Origin: CAIWKO01 sp964469155
GTDB lineage: Bacteria > Bacteroidota > Bacteroidia > Bacteroidales > CAIWKO01
Length of the DNA stretch: 48,886 bases
Assembly (NCBI GenBank): GCA_964469155.1
Contig: CAYXXU010000029.1
Coordinates: 1-48,886, forward strand
Direction of reading: 5' to 3'
Below the pieces are notes generated by a model. The model was not told the DNA's origin, did no database searches, and was given only the letters and a program-made list of their open reading frames with translations. A program made the position numbers and the translations under genes. Positions 33,317 to 40,344 of this stretch are shown one piece after another; positions within the stretch are counted from its first letter, which is position 1, and each line of letters opens with the position of its first letter.

Positions 33317-34534
33317 TTAATTGATGAATATTTTTTTACATTCAGTGGTTGTTCCATTATTAAGCTTTATGAAATAAACACCTGATGCAAAACCCTGTAT
33401 TTGAACTGTGGTTTTATTCACAAAGCTTCCTTTGTAAAAAATCTGTCCCAACGAATTATGAATTTCAAAATCACAGGCCTCATTTGTATTGGTACTTTCA
33501 AGATTTAATTCGTCTGTAGCAGGATTGGGGTAAATAGTAACTGCGGCCAAGGAAACATCCGGATTTTGGTCGTTAATATCTGTAATTTGTATTTTCCACG
33601 ACCATAAATCGCTGAGGGGAGAAGGTGATGCCTGTCCGGTTCCGATAAAAACTTCACCACCTATTTCAAAAGTAAAAGCAGTGGCACGGGAGGGTAAACC
33701 ACCGGTTGAAGGCAATAAGGTCCAGGTATTGGCAACCGGGGCATATTCATAAAAATCATTATAATAGACACCGCTTATAGTTTTTCCGGTGCCGACATAA
33801 CCCTTATTCAGATTCGTAAAACATGCGGTTCCCATCCTGTCCTGTCCGGGTAAAGGTGCAATGCTGGTCCAGGTATCGCTTTGTTTATTGTATCTCCAGA
33901 AATCATTGGTAACAACAGAGTTGTTTATTAACCCTGTTCCCAAAAATCCGTATTGCTGGATGGCAAATGCATTCGCATGGTTTCTGTGACCGCCCGGATA
34001 ATTAGTTAATTGGGTCCAGGTGTTTGATGCAGGAATGTACATCCAAAAATCACTTAAATAATCATTCGGGTTACAATAGGATCCGGTTCCGATAAAGGCT
34101 GTGTCTCCTATGACAAAACAACTGGCTCCGTATCTTGCTATTCCCGGGAAATTGGTTTTTTGTAACCAGGTGTCGTTGGTGGGATCATACTCCCAAAGTT
34201 GGTTGGTTCCGTTGGTGTTGCTGGTGGCATCTCCACCCAAACAAATATAACCCTTGCCGTTGATCGAAAAGGCTGTCGCAGCATACATTCCGTTACCGGG
34301 ATAGTTGCCTTTTTGGATCCAGGAATTGGTTGACGGAGTGTACTCCCAAATATCATGATATTTTTGTTGTGATGCATTTACCCCTAATCCGGCATAGCCC
34401 TTTCCGTTAACAGTAAAGGCAATTCCTGAATATCTGCCAGCGGTGGGAAGACTGGTTTTTTGTGCCCAGTTCTGCGAAAAAGCTGAATAATTGAAAATGG
34501 CCAAAAGTATTATGAAAGGTGCAAGCTTCCTCAT
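33317..34534 (-). CDS. Kelch-repeat protein with T9SS type A sorting domain
   Basis: 405 aa from start MRKLAPFIILLAIFNYSAFS (34534); the in-frame ATG at 34561 overlaps the likely -7 element and adds no signal. Signal peptide about 1-20, cleaved near AFSQ. Residues about 25-325 hold six kelch-like repeats with the typical NGKGY(I/A)GLG / WEYDPxxxxWxQKTNFPG pattern (for example AFSINGKGYICLGGDA, CFVIGDTAFIGTGSYC, FWRYNKQSDTWTSIAPLPG), giving a six-bladed propeller. The final about 75 residues are a type A sorting domain (VTIYPNPATDELNLES ... GFASGVYFIKL ... KIFIN). Probably a surface binding protein. Confidence 0.9.
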   Translation of the reverse strand: MRKLAPFIILLAIFNYSAFSQNWAQKTSLPTAGRYSGIAFTVNGKGYAGLGVNASQQKYHDIWEYTPSTNSWIQKGNYPGNGMYAATAFSINGKGYICLGGDATSNTNGTNQLWEYDPTNDTWLQKTNFPGIARYGASCFVIGDTAFIGTGSYCNPNDYLSDFWMYIPASNTWTQLTNYPGGHRNHANAFAIQQYGFLGTGLINNSVVTNDFWRYNKQSDTWTSIAPLPGQDRMGTACFTNLNKGYVGTGKTISGVYYNDFYEYAPVANTWTLLPSTGGLPSRATAFTFEIGGEVFIGTGQASPSPLSDLWSWKIQITDINDQNPDVSLAAVTIYPNPATDELNLESTNTNEACDFEIHNSLGQIFYKGSFVNKTTVQIQGFASGVYFIKLNNGTTTECKKIFIN

Positions 34535-34560
34535 TGTCGTTTTATTTGAATTTAATATCA

Positions 34561-34568
34561 CAAAAATA
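34561..34568 (-). promoter_or_regulatory. -7 element (TATTTTTG on minus strand) of the kelch gene
   Basis: CAAAAATA on the plus strand is TATTTTTG read on the minus strand, 26 bp before ATG 34534. It supports the later start codon. The -33 part is not evident. Confidence 0.5.
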
Positions 34569-34667
34569 CAATTTAAACTGACTTTAAATTTTTTTATAGA
34601 TTTTAATTCCTTTTTTAATTTTACTTTGATTTTTTAGTTTTGGTAAAGTAGAGTTAAGAATTAATCC

Positions 34668-34675
34668 TAATTTTG
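34668..34675 (+). promoter_or_regulatory. -7 element TAATTTTG of the aminotransferase gene
   Basis: TAATTTTG fits TAnnTTTG, 26 bp before the ATG at 34702. The nearest TTTG (34639-34642) is at a 25-bp spacing, longer than the usual 19. Confidence 0.45.
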
Positions 34676-34701
34676 AATGCAAATATTAATGACCCAACGA
34701 A

Positions 34702-35850
34702 ATGTTTCAAGAAACCGTCGATTTTATCCGCAAAGCCTATAACACTCCCCAAGCCTTTATTCCGCTTCACGAACCCCGTTTTACGGGTAACGAAAAGAAA
34801 TACCTGAACGAATGCATCGACTCCACCTTTGTTTCGTCAGTAGGCAAGTTTGTCAACAAGTTTGAAGACGACATTAAACAATATACGGGAACAAAGTATG
34901 CCATTGCCACTTCGAACGGAACCGCAGCCCTGCATGTGGCACTATTGCTTGCCGGGGTGAAACGTAATGACCTGGTAATAACACAACCTCTTACTTTTAT
35001 TGCAACCTGTAATGCCATTGCCTATATAGGCGCCGACCCTGTTTTTGTGGATGTGGATCAGAATACTTTGGGATTATCGGCTGAGAAACTGTACGATTTT
35101 CTTAAGAAATATACACTGCTGGATTATAAAAACGAGAGGGTGCATTACGATTCTCACAAGAAAATTGCCGCCTGTGTTCCCATGCATACCTTTGGGTTTC
35201 CGGCTGAGATCGACAAAATAGTGGCGGTTTGTAATGAGTTTGGTATTCCTGTGGTAGAAGATGCCGCCGAATCTATAGGTAGTTTCTATAACGACAAACA
35301 TACGGGTACTTTCGGGCTGTTAGGCACTTTCAGTTTTAACGGCAATAAAACCATTACCTGCGGAGGCGGCGGGGCCGTGCTGACCGATAACGACGCACTG
35401 GGCGTGCTGGCAAAACATCTGACCACCCAGGCCAAAATGCCCCATGCGTGGGAGTTCAAACATGACCATATTGGCTACAACTACCGCATGCCCAATATCA
35501 ATGCCGCGCTGGCCTGCGCCCAATTGGAGAGCCTGGAAGGCTATATTGAAAACAAACGGGAGTTGGGAAAACTCTATGCTGACTTTTTTGCCAATACTCC
35601 TTATCGTTTTCTTTCGGAACCTCCACATTCACGAGCCAATGCCTGGCTGCACAGCATTATGCTGAACGACCGCAGCGAACGCGATGCTTTCTTGGAATTT
35701 ACCAATAAGAACGGAGTGATGACCCGCCCATCCTGGACACTGATGAATAAACTGGAAATGTTTACACATTGCATGGCCGCCGATCTGGAAAATGCTCAAT
35801 ATATTGAAGACCGGCTGGTGAATATTCCGAGCAGCGTAAGGATGAAATAA
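34702..35850 (+). CDS. DegT/DnrJ/EryC1/StrS aminotransferase, LegC-like
   Basis: 382 aa. PLP-dependent sugar aminotransferase: substrate/cofactor motifs ATSNGTAALHVALLLAGV, TQPLTFIATCNAIAYIGADP, the PLP-contacting VVEDAAESIGS, and the Schiff-base Lys216 in FSFNGNKTITCGGGG. The N-terminus (FIPLHEPRFTGNEKKYL, ECIDSTFVSSVGKFVNKFE) is that of the LegC branch that adds the 4-amino group in legionaminic or related nonulosonic-acid precursors. The other genes of such a pathway (dehydratase, NeuB-type synthase, CMP transferase) are not in the window. It is followed by a terminator and then 1.4 kb of non-coding DNA before the opposite-strand polysaccharide genes. Confidence 0.88.
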   Translation: MFQETVDFIRKAYNTPQAFIPLHEPRFTGNEKKYLNECIDSTFVSSVGKFVNKFEDDIKQYTGTKYAIATSNGTAALHVALLLAGVKRNDLVITQPLTFIATCNAIAYIGADPVFVDVDQNTLGLSAEKLYDFLKKYTLLDYKNERVHYDSHKKIAACVPMHTFGFPAEIDKIVAVCNEFGIPVVEDAAESIGSFYNDKHTGTFGLLGTFSFNGNKTITCGGGGAVLTDNDALGVLAKHLTTQAKMPHAWEFKHDHIGYNYRMPNINAALACAQLESLEGYIENKRELGKLYADFFANTPYRFLSEPPHSRANAWLHSIMLNDRSERDAFLEFTNKNGVMTRPSWTLMNKLEMFTHCMAADLENAQYIEDRLVNIPSSVRMK

Positions 35851-35924
35851 TACTATCCCCTATTTTGTTACTTCTTCAATTGGACTTATTTTTTACAAAC
35901 GTTATTGTAATTAATTTAAAAAAC

Positions 35925-35961
35925 AGGGGGCTACAGGATAAAACGACGTGCCCCCTTTTTC
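35925..35961 (+). terminator. Terminator-like hairpin after the LegC-like gene
   Basis: AGGGGGC and GCCCCCT (7 bp, 17-nt loop) followed by a T run. About 75 bp after the stop codon, and about 15 bp before array 4 begins. Confidence 0.65.
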
Positions 35962-35975
35962 ATTTGATATTACTT

Positions 35976-36479
35976 GGCAGGCATTCCAACAGTCTTGCCA
36001 GTTATTTTCTCTTTCATGCCAAAAACAAAATCGGGCATTACAGTTAATGAAAGTTTCAATCTATATAGCGAACGGGTCTGTATATTCATTGAGTTTTTCA
36101 GGAAATAAAATATAGTTTTATTGAAAGTAATGAAAAATGACAATACTGACATTTTCGCTATCAATACTGATAGCGTCGCTATCAGTATTGATAGCCTGAA
36201 ATTATACCCATAAAAAGTCATTTCCTTTCCTGAAAAGTCAAATTTCAGTCCATAAAAGTCAAAATTCAACTCTGAAAACCTGTTCTTCTATACAGTTCGC
36301 TTGAATAATTATCCTTACAGCTATTTTTTTAGTACTGAAAAATGAAATATCAGGGTAGAAAACCAAAATTTCTACCCTGAAAACGATGTTTTCAATACTT
36401 ACAGCTTAAACTTCTTTCCAGCCCACCCCGTTATCTATCCTGATAGGCTCGCTATCAGTACTGATAGCGAAGGTGATTC
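35976..36479. repeat. 21-bp array 4: 24 units, many individually self-complementary
   Basis: From 35976 to 36479 the DNA runs in one unbroken 21-bp phase (24 units). Units align loosely to TACTGATAG....TATCAG. In several units positions 3-10 pair with 14-21 although arms differ: AATAAAA/TTTTATT (36102 unit), CTGATAGC/GCTATCAG (36165), CTGAAA/TTTCAG (36228), TAGAAA/TTTCTA (36354), TGAAAAC/GTTTTCA (36375), CTGATAG/CTATCAG (36438). An 11-bp perfect stem CAGGGTAGAAA/TTTCTACCCTG (36351-36379) is centred on the 36354 unit. Between units sit 18-bp palindromes (36157-36174, 36178-36195, 36451-36468) made of GCTATCA/TGATAGC. No known repeat family was recognised. Confidence 0.8.
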
Positions 36480-36646
36480 TGCACATTATCAATACTTTAA
36501 AAAACGAGTTGGAGAAACATTTTTGTAATCCTGTTTTTTTCGTATGCATATTTAGTAAACTAGGTGCACAAATGAGATACATTGCAGTGTGAATATGTAA
36601 TAAATTTGGTATATAGCAAACAAAGCAATAACGGAAAAGGGGATAA

Positions 36647-36697
36647 TACCAATTGTACTTATTTTTTAGTCCAATCTAAAAATAAGTTACAATGGTA
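36647..36697. repeat. Long imperfect hairpin
   Basis: Arms TACCAATTGTACTTATTT... and ...AAATAAGTTACAATGGTA pair around a short tccaat loop with two or three one-base interruptions, giving a stem of about 20 bp. It lies 16 bp before MITE copy 2. It may be the remnant of a short palindromic mobile element or a transcribed hairpin. Confidence 0.65.
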
Positions 36698-36713
36698 AAT
36701 GTCGGTGCTACTA

Positions 36714-36959
36714 ACCTGAGTTCGGGATAAGAGAAAAGAAATGTTTATTTTCCTTTACTCCGTCAGGAGTTAAATGTCAATAGCTTATTCAAATTCAATG
36801 TTTTTTTCTCCTTTAGGAGATATATCGTTTAGGCGTTGTGAATGTCCTACGGACAATAATTTCATTGTTTATGTTTCATTTATTGTCATTCATTGCCTAC
36901 GGCAAAAATAATCATTGAAAAATCAATCAATTACGAATCTTGTTAACCCGAGCTCAGGT
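36714..36959. mobile_element. MITE-like element, copy 2 (246 bp)
   Basis: Same ends and internal hairpins as the copy at 22185-22431, with about 90% identity by eye. Left end ACCTGAGTTCGGGATAA; the right end carries one extra mismatch (CCCGAGCTCAGGT). Flanked by a 5-bp direct repeat TACTA at 36709-36713 and 36960-36964. Both copies inserted at TA(G/C)TA, so the target is probably a short palindrome. Confidence 0.85.
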
Positions 36960-36980
36960 TACTAATAAATGGTATAATGA

Positions 36981-36998
36981 ATCCGCCGCCTGGCGGAT
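36981..36998. repeat. Short palindrome ATCCGCC-gcct-GGCGGAT
   Basis: A perfect 7-bp GC-rich stem with a 4-nt loop, followed by GAAATAAG. It is REP-like in form; only one copy was noticed in the window. Confidence 0.5.
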
Positions 36999-37221
36999 GA
37001 AATAAGACCATATTATTAGTGCTATCGGTATAATAAGCTTTTCAGAACTTTGTTCTTGTTAAATTATTATAGATTTCGAATGACCTTTCGTTTTAGATAA
37101 TATCACCCTATCTCTGTGGCACAACTTATTTCTTTATTTACACCACAACAAATATGAAATATGTTTTGATGATGGAAATTCAGGCTTCTAAATCAGATAA
37201 AAATTAAAATCATTCAATAAA

Positions 37222-38352
37222 TTATTTAAGGCTATTAGCAACCACCTTAAGCTTAAAAGCCCTGAACTTTGCCATCAAAAAATCAGCATAGCGCATATGA
37301 CCCAGGTCGGTGAAGTGCACTCCATCTACCGTAGCTTCATGATCGCTGCCCAGGGCATTTTTACTTTCGACATAGAAAATGTTAGAAAATCCTTTTACTT
37401 TCATTTTTTCGAATTGGCCTTTCAGTGCGCTGTTTTTATCGTCCATTTCTTTTTGCAGGTCAGTGTCGAGAAAAGATTTTTCAACCGCAACTGCTTCCAC
37501 CAGTACAATGGGTGTGGCGGGCTGCTTTTTGCGTATCATTTCCACAAAAGGCAGGGAATATTTTCTGATCTCATCGGCGGTCATATTAGGCACGCAATCC
37601 AATACATAATAAGATGCATCGATATCGGCTATTATTTTAGCCATAAATTCTTCCATTTTTCCATGACCACTGAAACCGAAATTGAAACATCCGGCCTGCA
37701 GTTTTCTGGAAATTATAGCCGGATAAGCCATGCCGGGCCGCGAAGCTGCCGAACCCTGGGTGAGGCTGCTGCCGTAAAATACTATGGGCTTTTGTGCAAT
37801 AGGGTCGGGTTTTTTAATTAGGCAGGTATCATCAATGCCTATTTCGAGTCGGGTAACCTCAAAAAACAAAGGTAAGAACAGCTTATATTCGCGCATTTCA
37901 GCGCCGATCTTATTGATGACAATAAATTCATTATTGCTCGCGATGGGTTTGGCTGTATTTACATATTGCCAGCCATAGGCAGTTTTGCAATAAATATCTA
38001 TTCCCTTCAAGCCTGTTTCGGGCATCTGACAGAAATTATAAGGATCGATGGTATTTGCCTTATAATTCAGGTTCCATTTTAACAGTATGGTGGTGGCATT
38101 GGTGAAAAATCTAACCGTTACCCCTGCAGCAGCCTGTGAAAGATCCCACAGACCCCGGTCGGTCTTTTTCTTGTAACAAAGCGGCAGGCGGTCGAAGGGA
38201 AATTCGCGGGTTGAATCGGCAAATGCCAGGCCTTCTATCAGGTAGGAATCCTTATCGTAAAATTTTATATTCGTTCTGTCCGGAAAAACATACTGCGACA
38301 TAGCGCCGGAGGATATACAAATAAAAAACAGTGTCAGAAATTTTCGCAACAT
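37222..38352 (-). CDS. Secreted SGNH/GDSL hydrolase
   Basis: 376 aa from MLRKFLTLFFICISSG (38352), which gives a signal peptide ending AMSQ; the ATG at 38376 overlaps the -7 element. The N-terminal jelly-roll-like domain (about 20-180; WDLSQAAAGVTVRFFTNATT) precedes the SGNH domain: block I FYGSSLTQGSA with the nucleophile Ser, block II FNFGFSGHGKMEEF with Gly, block III DCVPNMT with Asn, and block V DGVHFTDLGHMRYAD with Asp and His. Such two-domain esterases remove acyl groups from glycans, so a role in trimming extracellular or surface polysaccharide is likely. No T9SS domain is present. It neighbours polysaccharide genes on the same strand. Confidence 0.87.
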   Translation of the reverse strand: MLRKFLTLFFICISSGAMSQYVFPDRTNIKFYDKDSYLIEGLAFADSTREFPFDRLPLCYKKKTDRGLWDLSQAAAGVTVRFFTNATTILLKWNLNYKANTIDPYNFCQMPETGLKGIDIYCKTAYGWQYVNTAKPIASNNEFIVINKIGAEMREYKLFLPLFFEVTRLEIGIDDTCLIKKPDPIAQKPIVFYGSSLTQGSAASRPGMAYPAIISRKLQAGCFNFGFSGHGKMEEFMAKIIADIDASYYVLDCVPNMTADEIRKYSLPFVEMIRKKQPATPIVLVEAVAVEKSFLDTDLQKEMDDKNSALKGQFEKMKVKGFSNIFYVESKNALGSDHEATVDGVHFTDLGHMRYADFLMAKFRAFKLKVVANSLK

Positions 38353-38373
38353 GGATATAGAGTTTCGACACAA

Positions 38374-38381
38374 CAAATATA
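38374..38381 (-). promoter_or_regulatory. -7 element (TATATTTG on minus strand) of the SGNH hydrolase gene
   Basis: CAAATATA on the plus strand reads TATATTTG on the minus strand, 21 bp upstream of ATG 38352. It supports this start over the one at 38376. No -33 match at the expected distance. Confidence 0.5.
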
Positions 38382-38515
38382 ATATTTAAAATAACGTGAC
38401 TTCGACCAAAGGATTCTGATTTTAAAGCTTAGGCATAACCTTATGTCCCGGATGTTTTAAACCTATTATATAACAAAATGCAAGTTGATATAATTCAGGT
38501 AATTTTTTTAGGAGT

Positions 38516-38578
38516 TCCCGCAGATTACGCAGATAAACGCTGATAAAAAATCTGCGTAAATCAGCGAGATCAGCGGGA
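38516..38578. repeat. Imperfect inverted repeat of the CGCAGATTACGCAGAT type
   Basis: TCCCGCAGATTACGCAGAT on the left and ATCAGCGAGATCAGCGGGA on the right form a roughly 28-bp imperfect stem around an AAAAAA loop. Repeats with this wording are frequent between genes in Bacteroidota genomes and behave like REP elements or transcribed hairpins. Confidence 0.75.
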
Positions 38579-38600
38579 AATTTGAAATAACGCATCCCGA

Positions 38601-38708
38601 TGAAATTCAACCTTATTACCTTATTTTGCATCTATAAGCTAATAAGGTTAGATAATTCGTGGAGTGATATTTTTACTAAGGTTTAATTTGGGAATAAGGT
38701 TAATTGCA
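38601..38708. repeat. Dispersed 110-bp repeat, copy B
   Basis: Same motif order as 29965-30074: AATTCAACCT, ATTACCTTATTTTGCATC, ATAAGCTAATAAGGTT, GTGATATTTTTACTAAGG, AATAAGGTTAATTGCA. The left end is slightly eroded (TGAAATTC for TGCAATTC). Confidence 0.7.
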
Positions 38709-38874
38709 ATTTTATCAATTATGGTCTGAATTTTTTGTCTTTAATCGAACTCCTTTTTAAAGACACCTTAAGTTGGACGCATTTTTTTGCCTGTGGACGA
38801 GAAGGCCATGTATTTGATAATAGAGGTTAGTTTGTGGATTGCCGACTGCTGACTACCGACCGCACTTCCCCTGC

Positions 38875-40344
38875 TTACGACCTCTTTCTACCTGCCAGCT
38901 TTAGAATGGCCTCATCAATATCTTTTTTAAACACGGCATACGACATGGCAAAAACGATCAACAGTTGGACGAGGTTGATAAAAATACGGTTGGCATCGGT
39001 GGTGAAAGGATACAGGGCCACCACCGAGATCAGGTAGACCACGGGCGACCCTATTTGTTTGGCCGCATTAAAACTCAGGCTGAATATCTTGCGGCTTTCG
39101 AAATAGAGCAGCGCCACCTGAACGATCTTAATAACCGAAATGGTGATGGCTGCGCCTAAAATACCATAATATTTAATCATCACTATGCTAAGAGCCACTT
39201 GTATGAGAGCAGCAAAAAAGTATACTTTCGAAATGGAGCGGGTTTTCTGGAAATACAGCAGGGGGGTATAGAACATAGCCTGCAGGCCCTTGGCAATAAA
39301 ACCTATGGTAAGTATGGGCAGCAGATAGAAACTATCGTAATATTCGGGTTTTTTCACGAACAGTATCACCACGAAAGGGATCAGTATCAGGAATACAGGC
39401 AAAATGGCGGTACTGGCCAGGGTAAGACCGTTATAATAACGATTCACTTCGGGGGTGCTGTGTTTCACTTTGGTTTCGTTCCAAATGCCGTAGATTTTAG
39501 GGAAAATGGCCGACGACAATCCGTTCTGGAAAAAATCGATCAATTGGGTGCACATAATAGCGAAAGATAGTATAGCTACCGTGCCTGCATCGGAGTAATA
39601 CAGCAATATATAATTGTTCACATTGGCCAACAGCCACAACACAAAGAAATAAAAGGCCATGGGATAGCAAAAGCGGAAGATCTCCCTGAAATATATCCTG
39701 TGAAAGGTAAAGCCGTATTCCTTGCCAAATAAAATAAATGCAATAATAAATATGCCCAGTCCCGAAAGCAAACGGCCATACATAGGCCCGGTCAGGCTAT
39801 CGGGATACATATAGAGTCCGGCGATTGATATGGAAACAGTGAGCACAAAGTTGGTAATGTTGCACCAAAAAAAGCGCATGGGGCGCTGCTGGTTGACCAA
39901 CAGGTTGGTGTATGATTTGAAAACCGAATTGAAAAAGGCGGTCATCACACAAAAGAAACCCCAGGGAAAGAACTGAAAGCCCTGGCTTTTGGTGGGAAAC
40001 ATAGGATCGAAAAGGCTGAACAGATATTTCCCGGTGAGCGAAAACAACAAACTGAGGCCAATGCCGCCCACCAACAGTAAAAACACTGCCGAACTGATGC
40101 TTTGCCTTTGTTTCAGGGGGTTGTCCTTGTTGTTTACGTAGGCTATGGGGATGTAATTATCGAGCCCGAAATTCAGCAGTATCTGGAACAAGCCCGTAAA
40201 AATTATGTAGAGGGCCAGCATTCCAAAATCACCTTTCGAAAGGTATAAAGTGTAAAAAGGCAGCAGAATAAAGCTGGCTGCCAGCGGCAACGCACCTATA
40301 AAGGAATAAATGAAGGACGATTTCAGGAAGCTTTTTGATATCAT
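38875..40344 (-). CDS. Oligosaccharide flippase (Wzx/MATE-like)
   Basis: 489 aa. About 14 membrane helices with the polysaccharide-transporter layout: FLKSSFIYSFIGALPLAASF at the N-terminus, YTLYLSKGDFGMLALYIIFT, FWCNITNFVLTVSISIAGLY, YPMAFYFFVLWLLANVNNYI (a helix with the Asn pair often found in Wzx), and a basic C-terminus (LAGRKRS). Flips lipid-linked glycan units across the inner membrane. Its start overlaps the stop of the upstream glycosyltransferase gene by 4 bp. It is the last gene of the operon starting near 44291. Confidence 0.9.
   Translation of the reverse strand: MISKSFLKSSFIYSFIGALPLAASFILLPFYTLYLSKGDFGMLALYIIFTGLFQILLNFGLDNYIPIAYVNNKDNPLKQRQSISSAVFLLLVGGIGLSLLFSLTGKYLFSLFDPMFPTKSQGFQFFPWGFFCVMTAFFNSVFKSYTNLLVNQQRPMRFFWCNITNFVLTVSISIAGLYMYPDSLTGPMYGRLLSGLGIFIIAFILFGKEYGFTFHRIYFREIFRFCYPMAFYFFVLWLLANVNNYILLYYSDAGTVAILSFAIMCTQLIDFFQNGLSSAIFPKIYGIWNETKVKHSTPEVNRYYNGLTLASTAILPVFLILIPFVVILFVKKPEYYDSFYLLPILTIGFIAKGLQAMFYTPLLYFQKTRSISKVYFFAALIQVALSIVMIKYYGILGAAITISVIKIVQVALLYFESRKIFSLSFNAAKQIGSPVVYLISVVALYPFTTDANRIFINLVQLLIVFAMSYAVFKKDIDEAILKLAGRKRS

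Larger units (their letters stand above)
35851..37221. other. 1.37-kb gene-free region between sugar genes
   Basis: Holds a terminator-like hairpin, the 504-bp 21-bp array 4, a long imperfect hairpin at 36647-36697, MITE copy 2 and a small palindrome at 36981-36998. The minus-strand ORF at 35970-36269 is a heptad readout of the 21-bp period and not a believable gene. No RNA gene was recognised. Confidence 0.75.
38382..38874. other. Gene-free region with two repeats
   Basis: Contains the inverted repeat at 38516-38578 and copy B of the dispersed 110-bp repeat. The minus ORF at 38422-38631 runs through the inverted repeat and has no support as a gene. Confidence 0.6.

Noticed and set aside
35970..36269. 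Minus-strand ORF of 99 codons with FDFYG-like heptads
   Set aside because: It is a readout of array 4, whose period and dyads continue for 200 bp past the ORF in the same phase.
35976..36479. A CRISPR array
   Set aside because: Units are contiguous with no spacers, are not identical and are only 21 bp long; there are no cas genes in the window.
38422..38631. Minus-strand ORF of 69 codons
   Set aside because: Its middle is the translation of the inverted repeat at 38516-38578, a common intergenic repeat; no other support.
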